A stretch of 64,000 nucleotides of DNA from Leuctra nigra (Eukaryota; Arthropoda; Insecta; Plecoptera; Leuctridae). Both the position numbers and the translations under genes were made by a program. Shown here in pieces: positions 8,184-20,845 of this stretch; position 1 is the stretch's first letter, and every line of letters begins with the position of its first letter. The DNA is taken from positions 16,803,409-16,867,408 of the forward strand of contig OW203765.1 in assembly GCA_934045905.1 (NCBI GenBank), given 5' to 3'. The notes beneath the pieces were generated by a model. That model did no database searches. It was not told the origin of the DNA and saw only the letters and a program-made list of their open reading frames with translations.

Positions 8184-8570
8184 TTTAGTCTACCCATTTC
8201 GTCTCCAATCGTATCACAAAAAGTGTCTACAAAAAGCAGGAAAATCGCTCGCGCTTGCAGCACCTTACATCGACAACACATCACGGATGAAACCCTACAG
8301 ACAAAATCAGATATCATCCAAGAAGCCGAAAAATATTTCAAGACACTATTTTAAGAAAATGAAAATGATCAAGCAATACCAAATGACAACTTACTGAACC
8401 CCGTGAACGATGTACTGTCCCAGACGGAAGCAGACGAGGTTGAGCGAGCAAAGCAACAGGGGAAATGCATTGTCACAAACGCAGCATTACAAATTAGAAC
8501 ACGAAAAAAGTATTTTTTTCAGAATCATTACGATGAAAGAGGTTTTCCATCTTACACTTTGTCTTTTTAA
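8184..8570 (+). pseudogene. Coding-like remnant with one internal stop, unit 1
   Basis: One reading frame stays open for 55 codons, meets a single TAA (8352-8354), then stays open for 71 more codons to a TAA (8568-8570). The residues look like an ordinary soluble protein (for example the stretch TKSDIIQEAEKYFKTLF before the stop and SQTEADEVERAKQQGK after it), unlike the low-complexity frames elsewhere. Unit 4 has a 1-bp loss near 45300 that shifts the frame, and units 2 and 5 replace ~30 bp near the second half. No ATG or homologue is recognised. Probably a decayed exon or old transposon fragment. Confidence 0.3.
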
Positions 8571-9290
8571 CTCAAATGTACATTTTTTACAAAATTACAT
8601 TTGGTGGCAGGTGGTAGGATTTTAAGTTTGTATTTCTTTTTCTTTTTTTTCTTGTAGATATACGCACTTACTATCAGGAAAAAAAATTGTAAACAATACT
8701 AACGTGTGCTATTTTAAAAGTTATTAACCTAATTCGCAATGATTTCCTATACCTCCCATGTTAAAGTTTTGTTAATTTTTAAAAGACATACCATTGAAAA
8801 CTCATTATTGGGCGGGAGTTGCAAACTACAGGAAATTAATTGAACCTTACTTAAATAAAGTTGGAATATTGGAAAACGTTTTATGAACTTATACTTTCAA
8901 GAAAAAAATATTTGTGTGTAATATCGATCGATCCAGCCACCTTAAAGTATTACCACCGATAGTCCACGTAATTCAAGTCAGTGACTCACAAATTAAATAA
9001 CAAATCAATGAAATAAATATTTTACAAATATATTTAGCATTTTCTATGAATATCATAAGATTACTTTGTAGAAATACGATATTTTATAAAGAATGTACAA
9101 TTATTTTAATTATTTTCAGGCAGTGCGAATTAAGTACTTGATTTCATTTTAAGCAGTTACTAGTAGAAACTGGCTAAATAAGGGTATTATATTTGATTTT
9201 CTCTTTATTTAATCCGTACCCCCACATTTTTTAACGGCTAAAATATTGAAAAAAATCGGCCTCTAAAATGACATCAATATTTTTTCTTTG
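8571..9290. other. AT-rich region, no feature seen
   Basis: About 720 bp of AT-rich DNA between the decayed ORF and module M4. No ORF, RNA gene or clear repeat was found. The same holds for the equivalent stretches in units 2-5. Confidence 0.5.
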
Positions 9291-10186
9291 TTGAGCGAGC
9301 GTAGCGAGCGTCACCACGGTACCTATATGGCACTTTCTCTGTGTGTTTTTTTTTTTTTTTTGCCTGCACTGCCCAGGTCAAACCGCACAACCAATCGATC
9401 TGAAATTTTGTACACATACTAACGTAATCTATGCGATCCCTGGGATCTTTTCTGAACGGGATCCTGTGATTGGTTGAAATTTTATAAAAATTATCTTTCG
9501 ATTGGTTGGTTCGATCAATTTGAAATTAAGGAAAGTTATTGCAACCAACATTGTACCCAATCAAAAAAAAATTCAGCCAAATCCTCCAATTGGTTCAAAT
9601 TTGAAACCATTTTTCCTGTGATTTTTGAAATTTAAACTGGAACCGATTGACCGACCAACTAAAAACTTCGCATGGTCATTGGTACCAACATTTAAAGTAT
9701 TTTTGCTAATTTTCACTCTAATCTGTCGTTATTTTCAAAAGTTTTTGTCATTTTAGGGACATTTTGCGTGTTGGCTGTCAAATTCACGGCGTCTTCGAAT
9801 CTACAGTTCAAGGCAAGGTAGTTAGAGCAGAAAGTTTTAAACGATATGAAACTAATAATGACCGTTCAACAGATTTATCTGATATTGTGTACACACACTA
9901 CATATCATATCATATGGGTGGTCCCAGGTATATTTTTTGAACGAGATCCTGTGATTTTTGAAAATTAACAAGGAACCGTTCAATCATAAAGGTTTAATCG
10001 ATCAACTTAAAACTTAGCAAGGATGTGCACCAATATTTTTGGAGATTTTGGAGATTTTTATACAAGTATGTGACGAAACTAAAGAATTATTGGCTTTTAA
10101 TGACATTCGAAAGACATAATTTCGGTTCGAGGTGTTGCGTGTATCCGTGCTCGCTCATCAACGCGTTACACTGAGCGTTTTCCTAG
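9291..10186 (-). repeat. Module M4 (inverted copy, right arm, unit 1)
   Basis: Right-arm copy of the ~0.9-kb module in the orientation of M3. It starts TTGAGCGAGCGTAGCGAG, has a T-run, and ends with ACGCGTTACACTGAGCG then 'ttttcctag'. It is the reverse complement of the M1/M2 type and lies inside the right inverted arm. Nothing coding is supported. Confidence 0.75.
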
Positions 10187-10881
10187 TTTATATCTAGTGA
10201 AGCGGTCGCTCCACCTAGCCAAGTCGTACTGTACACTCACACTTACTCAGCATACCGTAAATGCCAATATATACTAAGGAGCAGACCAACCACTTATACT
10301 GCAAGCAACAACCTAGCATTTTCGGCCTACTGGATCTCAAAATTGAAAAATCTCACATTGTTGCGAAATATCTTAATTTCGAGCTATGGCCCCATATACC
10401 CCACCCCATATACCAAATTTGGGAACAACAGGTTATGCCATTTGCAAACAAGAGGGCCGTGAAAACAGTTAAATTACACCCCTTTTAAAAGGTATTTGAT
10501 GATGATGATGATGATATCAGGAAACGCCGCTATCACCGCCACAGCCTAAGCGGCTGAACCGATCGACCTGAGATTTTTACCACATGTGCACTTTTGGCGT
10601 CTGAGGTGCCTTTTTATAAAACCAACCGGAAGCTGCCATTTTGAAACCGGAAGTGATGTCATATCTCGAAAACGGCTAGACCAATCGGATTGAAACTAGC
10701 GCCAAATGATTCAGACGGCCATTTATGTGGAATATCAATAGTTGAAGTAGAAATGTACTGTTACCGAAACCGGAAATGACGTCATAAAAATGAAAAACAT
10801 ACTGAATCTAGTAAAGCGGTCGCTCCACTCAGCCAAGTCGTACCGTACACTCACAGTCACTCAACATACCGTAAATGCCTA
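10187..10881. other. Right arm between M4 and the right TIR, unit 1
   Basis: Inverted, diverged copy of left-arm positions ~590-1176. It holds two ~80-bp copies of a segment with AAGCGGTCGCTCCAC and TACCGTAAATGCC (near 10200 and 10815), a GAT microsatellite near 10498 whose length differs between units (shorter in unit 3), and the inverted promoter-like block. No credible gene. Confidence 0.55.
10610..10790 (-). promoter_or_regulatory. Promoter-like block in right arm, pointing into the unit
   Basis: Reverse-complement counterpart of 590-770. Read on the minus strand: CRE TGACGTCA (10777-10784), CACTTCCGG ETS-type site, AAAATGGC YY1/Pho-like core (10635-10642), then TATAAAAA (near 10612-10621). 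In units 2, 3 and 5 the YY1-like site is the fuller GCCGCCATTTT. Activity is inferred. Confidence 0.38.
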
Positions 10882-11284
10882 CCCCATAAAAAAACACTCC
10901 GTGTAAAAATACCAGCCAAGTCTCTTCAACTATAAAAAAAATAGAATAAATCTAAAAATTCAGCACTGAAAAGTAGTGATATCAAAAAATGAGCCAAGTC
11001 AAAACTTAATTTTAAAAACCAAAATATACTTGGCGCATCGTGTATATAAATAGTATAGAAGCATATGCCAAAAATCAAATGTACCTACCTAATTATATAT
11101 AATATACCTATAATGCCCTTAAAAACGATGCGCCAAGTATATTTTGGTTTTTAAAATTAAGTTTTGACTTGGCTCATTTTTTGATATCACTACTTTTCAG
11201 TGCTGAATTTTTAGATTTATTCTATTTTTTTTATAGTTGAAGAGACTTGGCTGGTATTTTTACACGGAGTGTTTTTTTATGGGG
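10882..11284. repeat. Junction inverted repeat, units 1/2
   Basis: Right TIR of unit 1 (10882-11041), 83-bp spacer (11042-11124) and left TIR of unit 2 (11125-11284). The two 160-bp arms are reverse complements, so the junction could extrude as a cruciform with the spacer as its loop. Confidence 0.93.
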
Positions 11285-12217
11285 ATATCACTTATTTTTT
11301 TAGTTTATTTACACAACTTGTAACACACATCGGAGCAACAATGACTAAATACTTTTAAAAAATACGCCATTTCCGAATTGGTTAATACGAAAAATTGTGT
11401 TTGGTGCTCAATATACCTAAGCTTAAAGTGATATTCCATGAAGAATTGCGAAAGCTTTGTTCCAATCAGTCTAGCCATTTTCGAGATATGGTATCACTTC
11501 CGGTTTTCAAAATGTTGACTGAAATAACTGCCACCTAGAATTTATTTCTATAAATGTTATGTATCATTATAAGCCTTCTGAATATGTAGTTATTGTAGTA
11601 AGAGGTCATTAAAATCTAGATCTTCATTTTCATGACGTCATTTCCGGTTTCGGTAATAGTACATCTCTACTTTAACTACTGATATTCCATATAGACGACC
11701 GTCTGAATCATTTGGCGCTAGTTTCATTCCGATCGGTTTAGCCGTTTTCGAGATATGACGTCACTTCCGGTTTCAAAATGGCGACTACCGGTTGGTTTTA
11801 TAAAAAGGCACCTCAGACGCCAAAAGTGCACATGTGGTAAAAATTTCAGATCGATCGGCTAAGCCGTTTAGGCTGTGGCGGTGATAGCGGTGTTTCCTGA
11901 TATCATCTGAATCATCATCTAAAGATCAAAGTGGTGTTATTTCACTGTTTTCTCGGCCCTCTAGCTCGCAAATGGTATAGCCTATTGTTCCCAAATTTGG
12001 TATATGGGGTGGGGTGGGCCATAGCTCAAAATTAAGATATTTTACAACAATGTGAGATTTTCCAATTTTATGATCCAGTAGGCCGAAAATGCCATGTTGT
12101 TGCTTACAGTAAAAGTAGTTGGTCTGGCTCCTCATTATATTAGGCATTTACGGTATGTTGAGTGAGTGTGAGTGTACAGTACGACTTGGCTGGGTGGAGC
12201 GACCGCTCCACTAGATA

Positions 12218-14952
12218 CTAGGAAAACGCTCTGAGTAACGCGTTGATGAGCGAGCACGGATACGCGCAACACCTCGAACCGAAATCTTGTATGAAAATCT
12301 TCAAAAATTCCAAAATAATTGGTCCTAATAACCATACAAAGTTAAACAATAAAAATCAACCTTTTTGAACCTTTATGATTGAATGGTTCCTTGTTAATTT
12401 TTAAAAATCACAGGATCTTGTTCCAAAAATATATCTGGGACCACTCATATGATATAAGTGTGTGTACACAATATTAGATCAATTTGTTGATTATAAGTGT
12501 CATAATTATGCGTTTGAAAGTTTCTGTTCTAACTACCTTGGAACATTGGAACTGAGGTGTCAATGTTGCCGTGATCCATAGCAACAAGCAAAATGTCCGT
12601 AAAATGTAAATAACTTTTGAATATAAACACAGATGTGTCTGAAAATTGTCAAAAACACAGATAATGTTGGTCCCAATGACCATGCAAAGTTTTAAGTTGA
12701 TCGGTCAAACGGTTCTAGTTTAAATTTCAAAAATCACAGTAAATATGGTTTTAAATTTTAACTAATGGGAGGATTTGGCTGAAACTTTGTATGATTGGGT
12801 AAAATGTTGGTGGTATTGACTTGTCAAAATTTCAAATTGATCGAACTAACCAATCGAAAAATATTTTTTAAAAAATTTGAACCAATCAGTGGATATCAAA
12901 AAAAAATAAAAGCTGCAACGACCAGAAATGGTCCGTACACGTGTGCAAAATTTCAGCTCGATCAAAGAAAAACTGTGACCTGCATAGTCTCACCTAGCAG
13001 AAAAAAACGGGAAAAAACAGAGGTCCGTGCCAAATGAGCTACTAGGAAAACGCTCTGAGTAACGCGTTGATGAGCGAGCACGGATATACGCGCAACACCT
13101 TGAACCGACATTCTGTCCATCGTAAATTTCCTTAAAAGCCAATAATTCATGAATTTCGTCACAGACTTGTATGCAAATCTTTAAAAATTCCTAAAATACT
13201 GGTTCCAAAAACCATGCAAAGTTTTAAGTTGATCGATAAAACGGTTCCTTGTTAATTTTCAAAAATCACATGATCTCGTTAAAAAATATACCTGGACTAC
13301 TCATGATATAAATGTGTCCATCAGTTTTAACGGTCATATCAGTTTCTATGCGGTTAAGTTTCTGCTCTAACTACCTTGGAACTGAGGCTCTATGTTGCCG
13401 TGATCAAAATATTTACGAGAATTTAACAGCCAACACGCAAAATGTCCGAATACTGTCAATAACTTTTGGATTTAAACACAGATTAGTCTGAAAATTGTTA
13501 AAAGTACAGATAATGTTGGTCCCAATTACCATGCAAAGTTTTAAATTGATCGGTCAAACAGTTTTAGTTTAAATTTCAATAATCAAATGAAATATTTTTT
13601 TACATTTTAACCAATGGGAGGATTTGTCTGAAAATTTGCGAAATAAGAGGTAATGTTGGTCTTAATGACCATGCAAAATATGAGTTTGATCACATTTATC
13701 GAAGACCATTTTCATTTTTCAGCCTATCAGGAGATGTTTATTTAAATTTTAACCAATCAATGGATTTCAAAACAAAATTGGATCTGCAAACAGAAAAGGT
13801 TGTCTCTACATGTGTGCAAAATTTCAGATCGATCGGTGAAACGGTGCAACTTCCATTGCTCCAGATAGCAGCCAATAAAAAAAAAAATGGTCCGTGTCAA
13901 CAGAGTCAAAAGGAGACGCTCGCTTCGCTCGCTCAAACATGCTGTTTTCAAGTAATTTAAACACATTATTGAGCGAGCGTAGCGAGAGTCACCACGTTTT
14001 TTTTTTTTTTTTTTTTTTTTTGTGGTCACAGCCCAGGTCAAACCGCTCAAGCAATCGATCTGAAATTTTGTACACATACTAACGTACTCTATGCGGTCCC
14101 TGGGATCGTTTTTGAATGGGATCCCGTGATTGGTTCAAATTTAAAAAAAATTATCTTTTGATTGGTTGTTCTGATCAATTTGAAATTTTGACAAGTCATT
14201 TCAACCAACATTGTAGCCAATCATAAAAAGTTTCAGACAAATCCTCCTATTGGTTAATATTTAAAACAATTTTTTCTGTGATATTTGAAATTTAAACTAG
14301 AACCGATTGACCGATCAACTTAAAACTTCGCAATGTTAATGGTACCAACATTTAAGGTATTTTTGCATATTTTCAGTCTGATCCATCGTTATTTTCAGAA
14401 GTATTGTCATTTTAAGGTCATTTTATTCCATAATCTTGAAAAATGTATACTAAATTGTCATCCCTGCCTTCTTTAAGCTTCTGTTCCAAGGCAAGGCCTG
14501 TAGAGCAGCCAAGTTATCCACAATGTACAGTAAAATGAAAGCATTTTTGAGCTAGCGCATAAAATCGGATGCAGTACTAAGGCCAAATCCTCTAATTGGT
14601 TTAAGTTTAAATAATGTCTTCTGATTGGTCGACAATATAAATGTTCACATGAAGTTCAAATTTTGCATGGTGATCAAGACCAACTTAATATTAAATTTTA
14701 CATATTGTAAGCCCAATCAATCAAGTATTAATTGTAATTTTACGAGTTTAGTATGGGATGTCACAAGAGATTTCTGGAGAAGGTATGTAGGTAAGACTTC
14801 ACGACACAATGGATCTGTTATTCATCCAGAGTATTATGGAGATTGAAAAATTGCAGAGAAAATCGTCTTGTGCCTTGTCGTGCATCGTTACTATGGGGAT
14901 GTTGCATGTTCTGTGCTCTCTCATCAACGCGTTACACTGAGCGTTTTCCTAG
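12218..14952. repeat. Modules M1-M2-M3, unit 2
   Basis: Left palindromic block of unit 2, nearly identical to 1177-3912. The T-run in M3 is 25 long. Confidence 0.75.
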
Positions 14953-15534
14953 TATAAGTACCTTGATTCAATCAGGCCTTCTAGATTTTGAATTAAAGAC
15001 CAAATTAAGGATTTGGAGATTTATTTTAATTTCTTAATTATTTGATTGAAGTATGAATTAATCACATTTTTATGAAACAATTGACGGGCTATATTGAAAA
15101 TAACAATTATATATAATATTCAATTTTAAAATTTCCAAAAAGTCGCCAATTTCTTTTGTCATTTGACATTTAGTTGTTTAATTAGTTAATAACTCCGAAA
15201 GTTGCAGGAATTCATCTTGGTGCCATACATTGTTGGATTTCTTATGGTCGAATTAGTAAGTACTCAAATTTTCATGTTTCTATCACTATTTGCACTATTG
15301 TTCGGTTTATGGACTGCACAAAAAGGGGTGGAGCGAGTTGAACAGATTTTTAGGTCCGCCGGACAGCACAGAAAACTCCACGAGATAACACGGCTGACTT
15401 TGTTCAAAGAGGGTTGATAAACGAATCTCGTGACCTGGGACAAGCAAGGAGTCAACAATGCGTTTTTCACAACAATAACTTCTTTTTTCACTGTTACAGT
15501 CAGTTGCCAGGAAATGTCAACAATTACTCATGTC

Positions 15535-15599
15535 TATAAAAGTCCCTGCATTTCAATGGAATTCATCATTCAACTCTCATATCTAGAACAGAACGGCTC
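15535..15599 (+). promoter_or_regulatory. Core promoter, unit 2 (altered downstream element)
   Basis: TATAAAA and TCATTC as in unit 1. The +28 to +32 element reads GGCTC instead of GGTTC, which no longer fits the W position of RGWYV. Confidence 0.6.
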
Positions 15600-15626
15600 A
15601 GTTCTCTTTTTTTCGTGGGTTTTCCT

Positions 15627-18049
15627 ATGTTTTATTTTGATTCGGAGTCGGAGGGAGAGAGTGAAGAGAGAGGACGAGGTGGCGTTTTCGGGATGATGGC
15701 GCGATCTACCATCATTACCTGTAGAATATGCGGCCTGAGAGTGTTGGGCAACATCCATTCGAATACATGCTACGAGTGCGTGGAAGAGAGGACAAGCTCA
15801 ACTATGCTGTTGACACGACCCGAGACTGTGCCCTTGCCAAGTCGACGTGTCAGCGGGCGGCGTCAAAAAAGACCGCGGGCCAGTTCTCTGGCCGCTCGGA
15901 GGGCAAAGCGGGCTGCAAAGGTCGCGGAACAACGCGAGGCCGTGCCGCTGCATAGGCAGCCCTCTCGCAGGCCGCCGAGAGGTCGCGGCCGTGTACGGGC
16001 TCGCAGACCACGGCCTGTTGAAGAGGAAGTACATTGGAAGTACGCTGGAAGGACACGTAGCACAGGTCCTGCCAGCAGCGACTCCTCGGAAGCGGTCTGC
16101 GCTAAACCGGAAACGTACGAGGCGACGCCGAATTCTGAGCACGTGGAGACTGAATCCGCACCGGGCACCTCACGAGCGACATCTGATGCGAGCGCATGGC
16201 CATCACCCACGGCGGGGACCAGCACCTCTTGCGACGTTGAGGTGTCACCGAAGGAGTTATCGGTAAGTTCATCACATAGTCCTTCAAAATATACGTGGCG
16301 CATCGTGCATATACCTAGATAGTTAAGACGTTATAATATTATATTGCATTGGCCTTGTAGGTATTTTCCCGTGAATAATAAAATGAATAATTAATAATAC
16401 TTCAATATTAAACTCGTTACACCTGTCGTTTCTCTTCTATTACAGCTTGAGGAGGACTACTTCGGCGACGAGGAACAGCGCTCCAGTGTCGCTGGGAGTG
16501 CGAGCCCGAGCGTCACCATGGTGGACCTCAGCAGGATCGCGACAGTACTCGAAGCCGAGGACGAGGACGAGTTGCCTCCCGTCAAAAGTTCAAGCTCCGT
16601 GTCGCACGGGACCCCGCGGCCAGTGACGCCATCGCTGACGTCGTACGCCGACAGCATCTCTGACGTGCCGAACACCGGCGTCCTTGACGAGGACGCTCAC
16701 GAGGAAGAAGTCTATGTGACAGATGACGGCAGCTCTGGGCCCAGTCCTCGCAGCACTTTGTTCAGCTCTCGCAGCACTGTGTCCAGCTTTCCCAGCTCTC
16801 GCACGTCCAGATCTACGCGAGAGCGTGAGAGTGAGGGTCCATGGTGTAAGTTACTCTCGCCATTAGCATATGTTCGTTAGCTCTGAATGTGGTATTTCAT
16901 ATTTTCGGAGATGGGATTTAAGAGTGTTCTTTGTTGTCATAACTGAGTAAAAGTACATAGAATACTGACTACCGAGTGTATGGTAATAATTAGAGAATGG
17001 GGAATAGGTGAATGTTGAGATTATATTTTGTTTATTATACAGAATAGCCTCAAAGAGCAATATTAAATTTTATTATATTTTTTTAATTCATATATTTCCC
17101 ATAATAAATTTATAAGTTTTCGACATTTCACTCCTCTGCAAAAACAAGCTGTACGTCACACGCCGTGTTCCCTGTGTTACGGGATGCATAGAACTGGCTC
17201 TGGCTAACATTATCTATACGGCCCGACTCGGCGTGTGACGTCAAATCGTGTTTAATGGACAGCTACAATCTACCAAACTTTGTAAATTTGTTCCGTGCGA
17301 ACTATTCATCACACATCAAAAATAATACCACATCTGTCTTCAACAAGATCTCAATTTTAATCAAATATTTATCATTATAAAATCTAAATTTCACTTCACT
17401 TCCCTATTCTTTTCGCTTAAGTCAATACAAATCAAATTATTCTTTTCCGATATGATAAGGTGGGGGAATGTGAAATGACCATGACCATGATGTGACTGAC
17501 CCTCTCATTATAGTTACATTTTGTCATCTCTTGTCTATTAACTCTCATCAGATGGTATAATCTTAGGTGCTAATGATAAAACTTGCACTTGCACTTAAAA
17601 CTTGATAAAATAGGCTTATTATAGCCAGAGTAACGTTTCCAAGTAACTTGACTGTGATGATGATGTTGTGATGAACATGATGGCGGCCTTGATCTGGCGG
17701 AAAGTACATTGGTTTTTGTCTATATTTATTTCTAGACGTCCGCTGTTGGAAGAACATCAGACGCGCTTGCTGTTGCGGCAAGAAGTCTGTGCCGACAAGA
17801 GTCGTCCACGAAGCAAGATCCATGAGGAACATCGGCCCGACGAGGCGACAACCGCCCCAGGGTCCCGTCCCGGCTATGGCCTACGCCACATCCTCCCGAA
17901 ACATCGGCGGCCACCGAAGCGAGGCTCCACAAGTGGCCACCACAAGTAGGCAACCGGCCAACGACCATATCCTCGCGATGTGCTATGCGAAGAAACCGCC
18001 AACACTACCACCACCAGGCGCCACCAGCGACCAACCGCCCCACATCTAG
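15627..18049 (+). CDS. Three-exon gene, C-terminally truncated copy, unit 2
   Basis: Exons 15627-16262, 16446-16845 and 17736-18049, with the same splice sites as unit 1. A 377-bp deletion in exon 3 joins codon 447 to downstream non-coding sequence, adding two residues (His-Ile) before a TAG, so the predicted protein is 449 aa instead of 501. It keeps the Cys finger, the Arg-rich region and the repeated part of exon 3 but loses the C-terminal tail. Exon 2 reads DEDAHEEEVYVTDD where unit 1 has an all-acidic version. Its promoter has an altered downstream element, so this copy may be expressed differently. Confidence 0.65.
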
Positions 18050-19948
18050 TTCCAGACGGTCTCTACAGCCCCGTTGGTGAAGAATGGGGCCTCTGGGGGC
18101 ACTGGGTCACCTCCTAAGCTGATCGGCTGATTTATTAATATGTCAAACTACAAGTGCACTCTGTGATAAATAAAATAATTTAAGTCCACTCTACGTTGCC
18201 TTTGGTTTGCAAAATTACTTTAAAATTAGCAATGATTCCACAATTAATGAAAAACAATCGCAAAAATTATCAATAATTCTACAGTCTAGTCTCACCATCA
18301 AGCGTAGTTTTGCATGCGAATGAATACCCATAAAATACTTCGTGTAAAAATTCGAGCCAATGTCTCTTCAACTGTAGAAGAATCTAAAAATTTAGCACTG
18401 AAAAGTAGTGATATTAAAAAATGTTCGAAGTCAAAACATTTTAAACCCAATCACCAATCAGAATAGTAATATAAGTTTTGTTAAGAGATTGGCCATGGTG
18501 CGAATTCGTTTAACATTAAGTAGATGCAAAAGGAACAGAGAGTTAATGTCTGTCAATGAGTGATTGAGACCTTGGAATTCAGTTTCACCGCTACATGGAC
18601 TTCATTACTACATTCATACTACTACTAGGTCACCATTCACCATGTTGTAATATGAGTTGAGACGCCAAACAAGTTAACTTTAATAAAACCTCGCACAACT
18701 CTAGGACATAACAATGGTATGAAATAAAAATACATTAAAAACAACATAATATTTCGGAGACCCTTCTGTCTCCTTCATCAGGTGCATTGAGTGTTGAGTT
18801 GCATTGAGTTTGTCTTTTATTTAATCACGATTAAAATTTCAAATAATTTAGTCTACCCATTTCGTCTCCAATCGTATCACAAAAAGTGTCTACAAAAAGC
18901 AGGAAAATCGCTCGCGCTTGCAGCACCTTACATCGACAACACATCACGGATGAAACCCTACAGACAAAATCAGATATCATCCAAGAAGCCGAAAAATATT
19001 TCAAGACACTATTTTAAGAAAATGAAAATGATCAAGCAATACCAAATGACAACTTACTGAACCCCGTGAACGATGTACTGTCCCAGACGGAAGCAGACGA
19101 GGTTGAGCGAGCAAAGCAACAGGGGAAATGCATTGTCACAAACGCAGCATTACAAATACTATTACAAGTACTATTTTCAGAATCATTACGATGAAAGAGG
19201 TTTTCCATCTTACACTTTGTCTTTTTAACTCAAATGTACATTTTTTACAAAATTACATTTGGTGGCAGGTGGTAGGATTTTAAGTTTGTATTTCTTTTTC
19301 TTTTTTTTCTTGTAGATATACGCACTAACTATCAGGAAAAAAAATTGTAAACAATACTAACGTGTGCTATTTTAAAAGTTATTAACCTAATTCGCAATGA
19401 TTTCCTATACCTCCCATGTTAAAGTTTTGTTAATTTTTAAAAGACATACCATTGAAAACTCATTATTGGGCGGGAGTTGCAAACTACAGGAAATTAATTG
19501 AACCTTACTTAAATAAAGTTGGAATATTGGAAAACGTTTTATGAACTTATACTTTCAAGAAAAAAATATTTGTGTGTAATATCGATCGATCCAGCCACCT
19601 TAAAGTATTACCACCGATAGTCCACGTAATTCAAGTCAGTGACTCACAAATTAAATAACAAATCAATGAAATAAATATTTTACAAATATATTTAGCATTT
19701 TCTATGAATATCATAAGATTACTTTGTAGAAATACGATATTTTATAAAGAATGTACAATTATTTTAATTATTTTCAGGCAGTGCGAATTAAGTACTTGAT
19801 TTCATTTTAAGCAGTTACTAGTAGAAACTGGCTAAATAAGGGTATTATATTTGATTTTCTCTTTATTTAATCCGTACCCCCACATTTTTTAACGGCTAAA
19901 ATATTGAAAAAAATCGGCCTCTAAAATGACTTCAATATTTTTTCTTTG

Positions 19949-20845
19949 TTGAGCGAGCGTAGCGAGCGTCACCACGGTACCTATATGGCACTTTCTCTGT
20001 GTGTTGTTTTTTTTTTTTTTGCCTGCACTGCCCAGGTCAAACCGCACAACCAATCGATCTGAAATATTGTACACATACTAACGTAATCTATGCGATCCCT
20101 GGGATCTTTTCTGAACGGGATCCTGTGATTGGTTGAAATTTTATAAAAATTATCTTTCGATTGGTTGGTTCGATCAATTTGAAATTTAGGAAAGTTATTG
20201 CAACCAACATTGTACCCAATCAAAAAAAAATTCAGCCAAATCCTCCAATTGGTTCAAATTTGAAACCATTTTTCCTGTGATTTTTGAAATTTAAACTGGA
20301 ACCGATTGACCGACCAACTAAAAACTTCGCATGGTCATTGGTACCAACATTTAAAGTATTTTTGCTAATTTTCACTCTAATCTGTCGTTATTTTCAAAAG
20401 TTTTTGTCATTTTAGGGACATTTTGCGTGTTGGCTGTCAAATTCACGGCGTCTTCGAATCTACAGTTCAAGGCAAGGTAGTTAGAGCAGAAAGTTTTAAA
20501 CGATATGAAACTAATAATGACCGTTCAACAGATTTATCTGATATTGTGTACACACACTACATATCATATCATATGGGTGGTCCCAGGTATATTTTTTGAA
20601 CGAGATCCTGAAATTTTTGAAAATTAACAAGGAACCGTTCAATCATAAAGGTTTAATCGATCAACTTAAAACTTAGCAAGGATAGGCACCAATATTTTTG
20701 GAGATTTTGGAGATTTTTATACAAGTATGTGACGAAACTAAAGAATTATTGGCTTTTAATGACATTCGAAAGACATAATTTCGGTTCGAGGTGTTGCGTG
20801 TATCCGTGCTCGCTCATCAACGCGTTACACTGAGCGTTTTCCTAG
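19949..20845 (-). repeat. Module M4, unit 2
   Basis: Right-arm inverted module of unit 2, as in unit 1. Confidence 0.75.

Larger units (their letters stand above)
1..11041. repeat. Tandem repeat unit 1 (complete, 11,041 bp)
   Basis: First complete unit of the array and the reference for coordinates. Order: 83-bp spacer (1-83), left TIR (84-243), left arm with promoter-like block and modules M1, M2, M3 (to 3912), gene upstream region, three-exon gene (4587-7165), 3' region with a decayed ORF, right arm with module M4 (9291-10186), right TIR (10882-11041). Position 11042 onward repeats position 1 onward almost base for base. Unit 1 differs from the others mainly by a short cluster of changes in exon 2. 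Confidence 0.97.

Noticed and set aside
84..11041. Known DDE transposon, Polinton/Maverick or virus as identity of the unit
   Set aside because: Long inverted ends would fit, but no transposase, integrase, polymerase B, ATPase or capsid-like reading frame was seen within the unit.
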